Of a stretch of DNA of 64,000 bases, positions 1 through 10,685 are shown piece by piece. Both the position numbers and the translations under genes were made by a program. The stretch is from NCBI GenBank assembly GCA_029204225.1, contig CM055097.1:60789532-60853531 (forward strand), in the 5' to 3' direction. The notes under the pieces are model-generated. The model saw only the letters and a list, made by a program, of their open reading frames with translations. It did not search any database and was not told where the DNA came from. The stretch is from Diphasiastrum complanatum (taxonomy: Eukaryota > Streptophyta > Lycopodiopsida > Lycopodiales > Lycopodiaceae). Numbering within the stretch: position 1 is the first letter of the stretch; every line of letters begins with the position of its first letter.

Positions 1-929
1 TCAGGTCCAAAAAGCAATCATAAGCTCAGATCATGCAAAACTTGCATTTTATGGAGTCCTTCAACAAGCAAAACTTCAAGATATTGGTGCCTAAGCCCCC
101 CAACTCCCAATTGGGTGCATGATGGCTCAAATCTGAGGAAATCCATCATATCTTTTAGCTTGTAAAAAGATCCAACAGGATCATAACACCTATTGAGAGT
201 TATTCAAGCTCAAAAAACCTAAAAAAATACACTACTTTTTTTTACTTTTTGAGACCCTTAATGGTGTCCAATCTAACCAAACTTCATGAAAGCCTCAGGA
301 CATCATCATTACACCTCTGAAAATGTGCATGCAAATTACTAGACAAGGATTTTATGAATATCACCAAAAACTTTGAAAAAACCACCAAAAAACCATGTTT
401 TTTTATTATTTTTGCAATTTTTTGTGGATTAAACAAACCCACATGCAAGTGCAACCAAGCCAGATATTATGTAATTCAGTTACATGCAAGCACTAAAAGT
501 TCTGATTTCAGTCAATCATGCATGGTTCATATAGCTCATTTCTAGCCCAAAGTCACTAGATTTTGACCAAAAATCACTGTCTTTGAACATAATTATGGCA
601 TGCAATCATTAGAATCAATCATAATGACTGGAAAATAGTAGATAAAATTCTGAAAAAAGTTCATGAACAATAGTTTGATGAATTTCAAGCCAAGACATGG
701 AATACTAGCTCATAAACTGCAAAAAATCGTCAAAATCGATAAATTTCCATCATTTTATATGGAAAATTTTCATAATAATGATCATTAGCTGAAAGCAAAC
801 CAAAATTAGGGAAGCCACTTACTTGGAGGTCAATCTCACCACCCAGAAGTAAAAAGCAAGGGGGAAATACCAAAAAATTGAGAAAAAAAACAAAAAACAA
901 CTCCACCTTCTGATCGATGCAAAACCTTG
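1..929. other. No gene seen; AT-rich leader-like DNA
   Basis: I see no coding sequence with family features. The stretch is AT-rich with many homopurine and homopyrimidine runs. It lies just inside a minus-strand primer-binding site at 930-941, so it may be the untranslated leader of a minus-strand LTR element running out of the window to the left. That is inference from position only. Confidence 0.35.
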
Positions 930-941
930 CTCTGATACCAT
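930..941 (-). promoter_or_regulatory. Primer-binding site for tRNA-iMet (minus-strand LTR element)
   Basis: The plus strand reads GCTCTGATACCA, the complement of TGGTATCAGAGC, which pairs with the 3' end of plant initiator-Met tRNA and primes reverse transcription. The adjoining DNA starting with TG near 942 would be the 5' LTR of a minus-strand element. I find no second LTR copy in the window, so the LTR length is unknown. Confidence 0.6.
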
Positions 942-1246
942 TGTAAGGATCACCACATGAAGATCTATCTAGATCTTGTTGCATGCAAGCAAAATGACAC
1001 CTGTGGATGCGGTGCGATGTGGTCTCGGGTGCAGATGCGGTTTGTTGCGGTCTCGGGTGGTTGTGGTCTCGGGCGGTTTAATGAGGAGGGAGGGGGGACT
1101 CGGTCAAATTGAAAGTGAAGGCAGACTCGGTCAAAAGTTTATGAAGGCAGGCTTGACCAATATAGAAGTGAAGACAGGCTCAATCAGTTGGTGATGGAGG
1201 AGGACTCGGGCATATGCGGAGTTGAGGAGGTATAGGAAATTGTATC

Positions 1247-1520
1247 TTATTACTCGCGCGATATCACTCGTCAGATTCCTATTACTCGCCAGTTTGCTAT
1301 TACTCGTCAAGTTCCTATTACTAGTCTGTGTGCTATTACTCGCCCTCAGTTATTACTCGTGCCCTGTTATTATTTGCCCTTAATGATTACTCACCCCTTC
1401 TGCTATTACTTGCCCACAATGTATAACTCACCAGTTTCCTATTACTCGTCGATCCCTATTACTCACCTGTCTATTTATAACTCGCTGAAGCCTATTACTC
1501 ACCACCTGCATATAACTTGC
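1247..1520 (+). repeat. Degenerate TATTACTCG short-motif array
   Basis: About sixteen variants of the motif CTATTACTCGYC recur every 15-20 bases, with spacers that differ in sequence. The copies are degenerate (ATTACTTGCC, ATAACTCACC and similar), and spacing is irregular, so this is not a simple microsatellite. A weaker version with four or five copies lies at 7265-7410. In both places the array leads into a Ser/Pro/Thr-rich reading frame beginning MAxKxRL, so it seems to belong to the leader of one retroelement family. Confidence 0.7.
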
Positions 1521-1576
1521 CATCTCTAGTTTACTTGACCTCAGATCCCTATCCACATCAGCACCTGACTGCATCC

Positions 1577-1861
1577 ATGGCACCAAAATGTCGTCTTTTG
1601 GGCACTACTACTCCAGTAGCTCAAAAAGCCAACATCACCCGAAGCACCACTGCACCTTCTAGTCCCAGTCATTCTTCTAGCCCTGTTACATCTTCACGGA
1701 CCGCTTCCTTGCCATCCATGTCCCAGCAGACCAGATCCACCTCGTCCTCCTCCCCATCCTCATCCACGTCCCCCAACCGAGAGGAGCCTGGAGAAACATC
1801 TCTCCAATATGCCCCCCGAACTGATTGCAACTCTTTGCACCGATGGTTGTCTCATATATAG
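1577..1861 (+). pseudogene. Ser/Pro/Thr-rich 5' ORF fragment of a retroelement
   Basis: I do not recognise this as a named family. The frame begins ATG (MAPKCRL) just after the TATTACTCG array. It is dominated by Ser, Pro and Thr and includes a TSPNREE motif. A second diverged copy, with MALKRRL and TSPNQEE, lies at 7478-7738 after a similar array, so the start and the short acidic motif are conserved between copies. It sits upstream of a gypsy pol in the same orientation and could be the beginning of ORF1. It stops after 94 codons from this ATG. Coding status is inferred from the copy-to-copy similarity. Confidence 0.4.
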
Positions 1862-2824
1862 TCCTAACTGCCACGGGCCTCCATAACATGGAAGTGTCCA
1901 TCTTTCAGGACCTTGCTCTGGTCGAGCAAGCCTTTTCCACTTTCGACAAAGATCATTTCATCGTCACCTATAAAGGGCAGGACCATGTGATCTCCCTCGA
2001 CCCGCAGCTAATTTCAATAGCTTAGACTCTTCCACACTCCACCCACCTGCAAGCCACCTGAACCCTCACCAAATTCGACGTATCCGCATTTTTTCGTCCA
2101 GATGATGATGATGTTAAAATAAAACCCAACAACACAGGTACCTGATTTTGCACCATAGGAATCCCAATCTTTGTGACGCGATAGATTTTATGTCCGCCAC
2201 CATCATTGTGAGTTCCCACCGTCCCCTCCGTGCGTCCAAGCAAGTCATCGTCATGACGACAATGATGGACGGACCAAATACCATTTATGATTGGGCCTCG
2301 TTTCTCGTAAAGGAGCTACAGGCTGATTTCAAGTGCCCCTCACAGATCACCTATGGTGGTCTCATCGTCGTCATTGCCTACACTCACTTGGAGCATGTGT
2401 TAAGACACCCACACCCTCCTCTCCATCCGCCAGCCTATCCTCCCAAGATCCACTCGTGCTATTGTTGGCAGGCCAACAATCGCCCACCTTCGTCTCATTG
2501 CCTAAGCCATCTACTCACACACACGCTAGCCCAACGCACACCATCCCCATTCGCTCCTCTCCCATACTTCAGATTACGTCCCCTGTACATAGCCCCATCT
2601 GCCCCTCAATTTCTTCCCCTATTTTCACAACTATCGCAAGTTTCACCATTTCCACAATCACCACTCTTGCCATCGCCACCTCATCCTCCCTTATTGTCAC
2701 TATTCCACTTATTTCATCTCCCATTCGCCCCACAGTTGTTTCCACCATCGCCGCTCTCACCACCTCTATTGTCACCCCTATTATTGTCGCCTGCTTTTGA
2801 ACTTTTTCTTTTCATTTTTTTCCT
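1862..2824 (+). pseudogene. Decayed open region, Ser/Pro/Thr and His/Pro-rich
   Basis: This stretch between the Ser/Pro-rich frame and a copia gag scrap keeps partly open frames in the plus direction (about 1825-2025 and 2148-2855). They are interrupted by stops and frame changes. The right part, about 2400-2800, is strongly C-rich with CCAC/CATC runs, so its open frames on several strands are probably compositional. I see no zinc knuckle or other gag signature. It is probably the remains of the gypsy ORF1. Confidence 0.3.
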
Positions 2825-3140
2825 AACAAAGTATGTTTTGTCTTGGCTTTCTTGAGAATAGTATGATCTCTCATGATGACTTCATCTGCCACAACTTTAA
2901 CATCATCACTGAATGCCATATTAGGTGTTCTCATGAGTATTGACCTTAGGTTGTAGTAGGAAGATGGTAGAGTTCTTATGAAATGTAAGAATTGTGGCTC
3001 CGACGGAATAACATTATTCTAATTTGTAGCTGCTAGTTGATCGAAGATGGCCTTCATCTTCCCTATATGCTTATCCAGATCACTGCCGTCCCACTTCATG
3101 TTTAGAAGTTGGTTGTTGAGATGCAAGATCTCTACATTTG
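2825..3140 (-). pseudogene. Copia gag fragment (UBN2-like), minus strand
   Basis: Read on the minus strand, one frame is open except for one TAG. It carries the usual copia gag layout: LNNQLLNMKWDGSDLDKHI, then FDQLAA, then FLHFIRTLPSSYYNLRSIL. This matches the gag polyprotein domain that precedes the zinc knuckle in plant Ty1/copia. No knuckle, protease or integrase follows, so it is an isolated piece. It lies opposite in orientation to the gypsy pol that follows, which suggests an insertion or a rearranged scrap. Confidence 0.65.
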
Positions 3141-3757
3141 ACATTTGTTCATGGTTGTTCTCATACACAACAGAAAACTTGACAAGAATGATCTATTTTC
3201 CCAAAATGTTTTGGGAAGAGAGTACATGGCTTGCCGCATCTCAGCGTATATAAGTCCTAGAGTTTTATTCTCTATCTCTCTCTCTTCCTATTGTGCTTCT
3301 CATGGGTACATATATTCTCTTAAAAATTTTCTTCTTAGTCATTCTTATAAACTAATGTTTACGCTAAATGCTAGTTAGTTGCAACTGTCATCTTCTGTGG
3401 AATAGACTGTACTTGTAGTTGTCATTTTTGTGGGAAGAGACTGCGCCACTTAGAAGCTATTAGGAATGAAGGAAAGTGAAGCTTAGTTTTCAACACGATC
3501 ATCAATCCAATTCGTCGAGGCATGCCAAGGGTAAGGAGCTTGTCACTTTGGATCTCCCATCTGGAGGCTCTCCAAAAGAAAAAGCTCCCATCCCCGTTGC
3601 ACAGTTGGGTCCAAAGGCATCTAAGAGCATCGAGAAGCTTGATAGGGCCTTGAAAAAGATGGGAATCAATAATATGCCCCAAGAACGCAAGCCCCTTTAT
3701 AAGGCTAAAACTGTTGAGTGGAAGGCTAAGAGCAATAAATGAGGAATCAAGACCGAG

Positions 3758-4876
3758 TTGATGCCCACCCAGGAAATGCACGCAAATTTTTGGAAAGACG
3801 TCATAGAAGAACCCAAGTCTATGCATGACGTGCCACAATACTTCAAGGACTATGAGATGGACAAAGTGGTAGTGGTTATGTCCAGAGCCAAGAGAGAACC
3901 AATGGAAGATACCTCCCAAGGGGCCAACATTTACGAAGGTCCTACCCGTACGAAAGAGATAGATCTAGCAGAAGAGAGAGGGGGGAGTCGCATAGTGTTT
4001 GTTGGAGAGGATGTAGAAGGAGAGGAACTCAAGGATCTTAAAGCCCTTCTTCACAAATACCATGATTGTCTAGCATGGAATTACGCTACATTGAAGGGCA
4101 TATCGCCAGATGTAGTGGTTCATACCATTCCGCTGGTTGATGGAGAGAAACCTGCTGTTAGTAGGCCTTATTGGTCTAATCCGCACTATGCTCAACTAAT
4201 TCAGGAAGAGTTGAAGAAGCTTCTCAATGTAGGCTTCATCTATGAGATGGAACATATAGACTGGGTGTCACCTATCGTGGTAGTACCCAAGAAAACCGGA
4301 AAACTACGAATCTGTGTGGACTACAAGAAGCTCAATTCTGTCACCAACAAGGAGCATTTTTTCCTACCTTTTATGGAAAATGTGTTCAAGAGAATATCCG
4401 AAGCAGAAGCCTATAGCTTTTTAGATGGGTTTAGTGGCTATAATCAGGTGCAAATAGCCCTGAAAGATCAGCACAAAATTGCATTCTCCACTAAGCGGAG
4501 GGCGTATGCATATAAAGTGATGCCATTTGGATTGTGCAACGCTCCTAGCACTTTCCAACGAATGGTGAGTTATGCTTTCAAGGATTTCCTATGGAAGTTT
4601 CTTGAAATTTTTATGGACAACTTGTGTGTTCACTCTTCCCAAGCTGAGCATTTGTCTTGCTTGGAGAAGATATTCATCCAATGTCGATTATTCGGCATAT
4701 CTCTAAACCCGGCCAAATGTCAATTTATGGTCACGCACGGAATAGTGCATGACCATGTAGTTTCAAGGCATGGTATCGCTACTGATGTCGACAAAATCCA
4801 CATAAAACTTGCTTTGCCAGAACCTGGAATTGTACATGAAGTATATATATTTACCGAGCGTTGCAACTATTACTAG
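3758..4876 (+). pseudogene. Gypsy reverse transcriptase, catalytic Asp lost
   Basis: The 372-codon frame copies RNA into DNA in the family. Landmarks in order are VSPIVVVPKK, the palm segment LRICVDYKKLN, FLDGFSGYNQ, and YKVMPFGLCNAPSTFQRMV. The active-site motif, normally YxDD or FMDD, reads FMDN at 4610-4621 (GAC AAC), so the second catalytic aspartate is asparagine. The frame ends shortly after the thumb region, and RNase H continues only after stops. With the altered catalytic pair and broken frame this copy should be inactive. The family assignment is firm; the consequence for activity is inference. Confidence 0.85.
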
Positions 4877-4936
4877 AGGTTTGTCCTGACCTTTGTTAAA
4901 CTAGCCTATTTGATATACCAAATGACCATCCAACTC

Positions 4937-5371
4937 ACAACCTGTGGAGTACAAGAAGGATTATTCGATCTACTTCACCAGTAGGCAATTGACTCCCACG
5001 GAAATGAACTATACGACCATCGAACGAGAAGCGCTAGCCATGGGATATAGTGTGAAGAACTTTTTCCTTAACCTGCAAGCCAATCCTTTCTAAATCACCA
5101 AGCCCTACTATATGTGGTAAATAGACCATGCACGACTGGATGGATCACCCGATGGCTACTGCTTCTCCAAGAGTTTGACTTGAAAATAGTTGTTCGCAAG
5201 GGAAGGCAACACTCTCTGGCCGATCACCTCTCACAGTTCCACAACGTTCTTGAGAGTAGAGGGGTTGATGATGAATCCGTGACACCATCCTATTCCACGT
5301 CGATGTGGTCCCTGAGTGGGCTACAAACATCGTTGGATATCTTATGTCAAGACGTCCTCCCCCTGAGATGA
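4937..5371 (+). pseudogene. Gypsy RNase H fragment
   Basis: Two blocks in different frames match the Ty3/gypsy RNase H and its tether. The first reads YFTSRQLTPTEMNYTTIERE, with the usual REALAM following. The second reads CTTGWITRWLLLLQEFDLK then VRKGRQHSLADHLSQ. This domain removes template RNA during replication in the family. Stops near 5094 and 5119 and frame changes break it. It follows the RT on the same strand and precedes the integrase. Confidence 0.75.
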
Positions 5372-5449
5372 ACAAGATAGAATGACATAGGTTGATTCTA
5401 AAATCTTCCCCCTACACATTGATAGCAGGACAACTTTATCGTATGTGCA

Positions 5450-6166
5450 ATGATGGAATTATACATTGATGCATCCAAACGCACAAAGTGCCCCAGGTAG
5501 TAAGTATCGCCCACGAAGGAATAGGCAGAGGGCATTTTGTTGCCGAAGCTACCAATAGGAAAGTGCTGCAACACTGCCTATTGTGGCCCATGATGTTCAA
5601 AGATATTCACTATTAGGTTAAAAGGTGTGACTTGTGCCAATGATTCAACTGAATTCATGAAAATGATAGAATGTCGTTATGACCTATTTTGGCCGAGATG
5701 TCATTTGAGAAATGGTGCATAGACTATGTCGGCCCTATTCGTCCAGCTGCATGGTTCCCAAGCTCACTATATCATTGTAGCCACCAACTACTTGACCAAA
5801 TGGTTTGAAGCCAAAGTATTGAGGAAGGCTGGCGCCAATTCCACTGTTTAAATCTTGTTTGACCATATCTTGGGACGTTTTGGGTGCCCGCTAGAACTCG
5901 TGAGTGATCGCGGAATGTATTTTCTAAACAAAACCATCACTCACTTGTTGTCCTCATATCTGGTTGTCCATAAGAAGAGAACACCCTATTACCCACATTG
6001 CAACAGACAAGCAGAATCATCGAACAAGATTCTCTACGGTATTATCACGGAGATGGTTGAAGTGTCATGCTCGGATTGGGAACACAAACTTCACGCAACC
6101 TTATGGGCATTAAGGACAACACTGGACATACTCCATTTCAAAGGGTGTATGGATAGGAAGCCATAA
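5450..6166 (+). pseudogene. Gypsy integrase fragment
   Basis: The region first shows remains of the H2C2 zinc-binding module (GHFVAEATNR, then RCDLCQ), then a catalytic-core start with DYVGPI. The open block at 5855-6166 has FGCPLELVSDRG, the region of the second catalytic Asp, and RTPYYPHCNRQAESSNKI, where Gln-Ala-Glu holds the third acidic residue. Stops occur between 5760 and 5855. Order and orientation agree with the RT and RNase H upstream. Confidence 0.75.
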
Positions 6167-6169
6167 TGC

Positions 6170-7261
6170 TTGCTGAATTTGTCATCCAAGTCTAAGAGTC
6201 GCCATCGCCGAACGACTAAGTATAGAGGAATATACCAAGAGGAGACTTCAAAATCTTCTCTAGCTCCATGAAATGCCCTAGTTGTAGAGAAATAGAAAAG
6301 GAAAGCTTGGCACAATCGGAATACCAAGACCAAGGATCTCATCAAGGGAGAATTGGCTCTATTATACAACGCCAAGACACACAAAGGTAAGCTCAAGTTT
6401 CTAGGAGAAGGACTGTACAAGGTAGTGGAAATTCGACCTGCAAGACAAATTGTTCGACACGCCCGTTAATGGCAGTAGGTTGCGTTGCTACTACCCAGCT
6501 CAGAGATGTGCCTTATGAGCCATCCTCGTCGTCCTCATCTTCTCATGATGAGTCATCAACACCCCATTAGTTAGAGTAGGTGAGTCTAGTTTAGTTAGTC
6601 CTTGTCTAGGAATGTTAGGTAGCTGTAGATTAGGATGGACAATAGCATAGGATCGTTAGTTGTTAATGGTGATTTAGGACTAGAAAATTAGGACTCAAAT
6701 TTTAGGCGACTCAATAGTTCTAGAATAGACAATAGTTAGGACAAGATAATTAGGCTAGATTAGATTACCTTGTTAGTATTAGCCATAGGCTAAGTAGATC
6801 TATCCAGATAGTTAGCCAATAGCCTTACTTTAGATCATAGATAATTTAGCTAGTAAATTAGGATCAAGTTAGATAGAGTAAACTCCAAGTAGGTTGATAG
6901 TGTCTAACTAGATTATCTGGTCCTTGATTGATAGACTTTAGACAGTTTAAATATAGGCAATTCGTCTGATAGATCGTAAGGTAGCTGGATCAATTGGAAC
7001 AATTAGGATAGATTTAGGAGTAATCCTAGGTTAGCTGGCCGAGATTGGCAGAATAGATTTTCTAGGATTAGATTAAGTTCTTAGGGATAAATCGTTAAAA
7101 TAGATTAGATCAGATAGGTCTAGGTTAAGTAGCCGTAGTCTCAGGTAGTTAGATTTAGGGTATCGTTAGATCTAGATAGGTAGATTAAGATTTGGGTCCA
7201 ATTAGATTACGAGCCATAACATAGCCTAGCCTTAGTTCTCCTTAGAATGACCCTTGTTAGC
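6170..7261. repeat. TTAG/GATTAG-rich low-complexity stretch without genes
   Basis: From about 6570 to 7215 the plus strand is full of TTAG, TTAGG and GATTAG words in irregular order, mixed with TAGATC. There is no exact repeat unit and no coding frame. It follows the gypsy integrase and precedes a second copy of the leader segment, so it probably lies in the 3' untranslated region of that element. The words resemble telomere-type repeats only loosely and are not in register. Confidence 0.5.
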
Positions 7262-7738
7262 CCAATTAATGCCATTACTCGTCGAACTCAATTTTTTGCC
7301 AACAAACACTCTCGCCAACCTACCAGCACTCTCTAGACAATGATTACTCGCATTATGTCATTTTTTGTCATTACTCACCATCAGGCCCTTTACCCACCAT
7401 CAGACCATTTACTTGCCTACAGCCTCCCAGTCCTAAGCTTACTCCTCCAACTGAACATCACAGTTCGGCTCGTCCAAATGGCACTGAAACGTCGACTTTC
7501 AGACGCCTTTGCTCCCCCTGGCCAACTGGTGAGAGTCACGAGAAGTGTTGCCCCTCTGGCCCATCCAAGTCCATCGTCTAGTCCCACATCGTCCTCCCAA
7601 AGCACTACCTCAACGTCTGCTTCTCAACAAACTGGATCCTCTTCCCCAACTACATCCACTTCCCCCAACCAAGAGGAGGGAGAAATGTTACATACCTATG
7701 TAACTGGCAGTACTTCAGACCCCTATTGGTCCATTTAG
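7262..7738 (+). repeat. Second copy of the gypsy leader and Ser/Pro ORF start
   Basis: Four or five ATTACTCGYC-type motifs (7265-7410) are followed by ATG at 7478 and a frame beginning MALKRRL, rich in Ser/Thr/Pro and containing TSPNQEE. The order and wording parallel 1247-1861. Either the two segments are diverged terminal regions of the element between them, or this is the 5' end of another copy. It stops where a TGTTGGGGG LTR begins at 7739. Confidence 0.5.
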
Positions 7739-8676
7739 TGTTGGGGGCTAAATGACAAGCTACCCTTAGGATTAAAGGTATGTGCCCTTGGAAAAGGGCA
7801 GGCAAGTGACTATACCTTGGTCGGAGGTATGGAGTCACGTGACCCTTGGATAAGGACAGGTAGGTGTCTATGCCTTGGATGGAGGTATGGGACCTAGAGA
7901 GATATTAGAAAGTCATTAGATGACTATATTTCTAAACCTTGGGCCTTAACCTTGAACCATATCACTTTATTGGTCTTGGACCAAAGTATACTTGCACAAC
8001 TTGGGCAATGGGTCCAAAGGGTCCATTGAGTTTCAAGTTCTACAAGAATAGCAATCAAAGAGTCATAAGTTATGGAAGTTGTCTGATGACCTTCCATAAG
8101 CCTGTGAAGGCTCTTGAACTCCTCTAGGCCTCTCTCTTCCTCATTGGATGTGCATGGAACTCAATAGTGTATTGGAGGGTACCAATTGCCATCTATATAA
8201 GAGGAGTAGGGCACCCATTGGGAGAAGGGGAGATCTCTTTTGCTTGTATTGCTTATGCTCTAGTGTGGCTACTAGTGTGTAGAGTAAATTCTTGTGTGTA
8301 GTATGTTGAGGGTTTGGATCTTGCTTATGGTATGGGACATAAGTAGGGCTTGGATCTTGAGTATGCTATTAATTGTTGTGGTATGCTTGTGATTTTTTAT
8401 GGTTAGCAAGGGGGTGCTAGATAGGTCTTGCTTGGAGCTTGGATCTAGCTATGGTTGGGTGGTGAATACTTGAGGCCAGCTTGTTATCTACCTTTGTGTA
8501 TAAGAGTAGGGACATAGCTGGAGGAGAGATCCTTGGAGGCTTGCAGATCCTTACTTGCAAGTGGAGGCATCCTAGCTTGGAGTTGGAGAAGCATCTTGGA
8601 GCTTGCGGGTTGCTTGGAGGACATTTGGAGGTTCTACCTTGGATTTGGAGGACATTCTCACCTTTACTTATTAAAG
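7739..8676 (+). mobile_element. 5' LTR of a plus-strand (probably chromovirus gypsy) element
   Basis: The segment starts TGTTGGGGG, a usual LTR opening, and ends just before a plus-strand primer-binding site. It includes internal near-repeats around GGTATG and TTGGA(T/C). No second LTR is present. The matching internal sequence may be the gypsy RT relic at 11,580-11,720, if the minus-strand copia at about 9.0-11.2 kb inserted between them. The exact right edge could be 8660 (ending CTCA) rather than 8676. Confidence 0.55.
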
Positions 8677-8688
8677 TGGTATCAGAGC
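8677..8688 (+). promoter_or_regulatory. Primer-binding site for tRNA-iMet
   Basis: TGGTATCAGAGC is the exact plant initiator-Met tRNA complement. Its plus orientation means the element's internal region should lie to the right. Confidence 0.85.
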
Positions 8689-8862
8689 TAGACAAAGGAT
8701 GGTAACCTTTCTAACCTTCTTCATGTTCTATTAAAATCACCAACTAAATTTTTTTGGAGAAGATTATTGGCTTCTCTAGTGGTATGAAGCTTGTAGTTGA
8801 AGTACCCAATGAATCTAGTTTTCTCTTGCTGGACCACAAAGGAATCTCGTTCGTGGATACTT

Positions 8863-8972
8863 TGTGTTCGCAAACCGTTCGTGTTCGCGAACCGTTCGTC
8901 TTCATCTCCGTTGACTTTCGTGTTCGCAAAACTCTTCGTGTTTTGTGTCTCCAGATGTTCGAGTTCGCGAAC
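8863..8972. repeat. CGTGTTCGCRAA short repeats
   Basis: Variants of GTGTTCGCAAA, GTGTTCGCGAACC and GAGTTCGCGAAC occur at least four times in about 110 bases, and GTTCGCGAAC is palindromic. It lies left of a minus-strand copia RNase H, where its 3' LTR would be. I could not match it to the presumed 5' LTR at 10.7-11.2 kb. Confidence 0.5.
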
Positions 8973-9034
8973 ATCTTCGTTGAGCGAAGGACTGAAAGCT
9001 AGCAAGGCTTTGTAATCAGAAACACTTTGTTTCT

Positions 9035-9680
9035 TCAGCTCCCTCTCAAAGCATGTAGCTTTATGATCCCGAGAGTGCTCCTTTGCCTCTCAAAGAGCCC
9101 TTTGTCCAGAGTTTTAGTAAAGATGTCAGTGACCATATCTTTCGTTCCTATGAAGGTGGTCTGCATCATCTTCCTATCAATCAGATCCCTGATCAAGTGA
9201 TACTTGATCGCAATGTGCTTCATTCTTGAGTGGAACACGGGATCTTTTGTCAGGTGTATCGCAGAGGTGTTTTCCATCTGCAAGACCAATGGCTCATTCC
9301 TTGTTTCACCCAATTTGTCCAGGAACTGCCTTAGCCGAATTATTTCATTGGCCATCTTTGCTGCTGCTACGTACTCTGCTTCGCAGGACGACTGGGCTAC
9401 AATGGTCTGCTTCTTGCTGACCCAGAGAACTGCTCCTCCTGATGCGATGGTGCATCCTCCTGAGACACTTTTACGGTCGTCCCTGAGAGATGCCCAGCTA
9501 GCGTCGTCGTAGGAAAGTATCATGAGACCTGCACCACGACAATAACACAAGCCATAATCCCTCGTTAATTGAAGATATTGCAAAATTTGTTTCGCAATCT
9601 TCCAATGTGTCGAGCCTGGATTCGTGCAAAATTGGCTCATCATGAATCCTGCATAAGCGATATCAGGACGTGTGTTGATC
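9035..9680 (-). pseudogene. Copia RNase H, C-terminal pol, minus strand
   Basis: The frame carries copia RNase H marks: RPDIAYAG, HWKIAKQILQYL, DASWASLRDDRKSVSG, VSKKQTIVAQSSCEAEYVAA, and HIAIKYHLIRD followed by TKDMVTDIFTK at the end. These lie downstream of RT in the family. Here the frame starts abruptly about 30 bases from gag zinc-knuckle sequence, so protease, integrase and RT are missing between the two. The C-terminus looks complete, ending at 9035. Confidence 0.8.
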
Positions 9681-9689
9681 TATTTCTTG

Positions 9690-10572
9690 GGTTCTGGCGG
9701 CAATCCATGGCTGCATGACCCTTCTTATGGCAATGGATACACTCAATCTTGGGATTGAGCCAGCAGGTATCTACTGTATGCCCATCCCTTCTGCATCTCG
9801 TGCAGGTCTTCTTGTCGGCATCTTGTTGTTTCGACCTCCCTTTGGTCTTCCAGTTGCTTTTGCTAGTCTCCTCTGCTTGTTGGTCACGATCCTGCCTCAG
9901 ATTCGACTCCCTCTTAGGCTTGAACTATTTTTTTGATTTTTCTTTGTTGTCGTAGAGTGCCTGGTTAGAACCATCTTTGTGATCAAGATGCTCTCTGGCC
10001 TCGACTTCCTCTCGAATCTCGACAATCGCCTTTTCAAGGTTAATGGTAGGATCTTTCGCGAGCAAGATTTGTGTCGTCTGGAAAGATCTAGGTAAGGCTC
10101 TTAACAGATATGTGAGCTGCTTCTTAGCTAATACTGCATTCTCTACTCCTGAGTTGTGTAGTGATAGAAATAGATCCTTCGTCTTTCTCACGAAAGAGGT
10201 GAGGTCTTTTCCATCCCACTGCAGATTCGTCAGCTGATCTTCCAGCATCATAATCTGACTTCTTGATTTCGTCTAAAATCTTGTGAGCAGTGCATCCCAC
10301 ATCTCCTTAGCTTTGGAGAGTGTAGCCAGGTCAAGTGTAAGGCTATCTTTGATGGAAGATGATAGCAAAGCTACTGCCTTGTCGTTTTTCTCCCTCCATT
10401 CACGTAGCTCATTGCCTGTTGTCGTAGGCATTTCTTCTGTGCCATCCACCCAGGGAAAGAGTCCTTCGCCCTTGAGTATCAAAGATGTCTTAACTTTCCA
10501 GGCTAGAAAGTTAGATCCTGAAGAATTAAGTATAGTGTAGATCTTGTTCTGCATGCTGCTGATTGAAGCCAT
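9690..10572 (-). pseudogene. Copia gag with two zinc knuckles, minus strand
   Basis: The start at 10,572 reads MASISSMQNKIYTILN and leads into the usual gag core (FLAWKVKTSLI, LSKAKEMWDALLTRF). A stop or shift near 10,260 splits it, and it resumes with LEDQLTNLQWDGKDL and LLRALPRSFQTTQILL. Two CX2CX4HX4C knuckles follow at about 9699-9815: CTRCRRDGHTVDTC and CIHCHKKGHAAMDC. Gag packages the RNA in the family. Two knuckles are uncommon for plant copia, where one is typical. The frame then meets RNase H directly through a deletion. Confidence 0.75.
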
Positions 10573-10673
10573 TGCTTCTTGAAGTCTGTTTTTCTTGTCA
10601 TTTGGTTGATTGTCTGAATGCTTGGCCTCCTGGATCTGCTAGCTTCTCGGCTATGTCAGAATATGACAGGGTG

Positions 10674-10685
10674 GCTCTGATACCA
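10674..10685 (-). promoter_or_regulatory. Primer-binding site for the minus-strand copia at 9.0-10.6 kb
   Basis: GCTCTGATACCA is present, with a degraded second copy GCTCTGATACGA at 10,705-10,716. The doubling may come from a small tandem duplication at the LTR junction. The 5' LTR would extend right from here, perhaps to about 11,206. Confidence 0.7.

Larger units (their letters stand above)
3476..6166 (+). mobile_element. Ty3/gypsy pol relic (RT, RNase H, integrase)
   Basis: Domains appear in Ty3/gypsy order: reverse transcriptase (3758-4876), RNase H (about 4937-5260) and integrase (about 5450-6166). A basic, Lys-rich frame precedes them at 3476-3742. Stops and frame changes separate the blocks, so no full polyprotein remains. 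Leader-like segments with the TATTACTCG array lie on both sides (1247-1861 and 7262-7738) and may be its terminal regions, but I could not fix LTR ends or a target duplication. Confidence 0.75.

Noticed and set aside
1247-1520. TATTACTCG array as a CRISPR-like array
   Set aside because: Repeats are about 10 bases, degenerate and unevenly spaced, and the window is plant nuclear DNA.
3422-3919. Minus-strand 165-codon frame
   Set aside because: It lies antisense to the gypsy pol region and shows no family motif.
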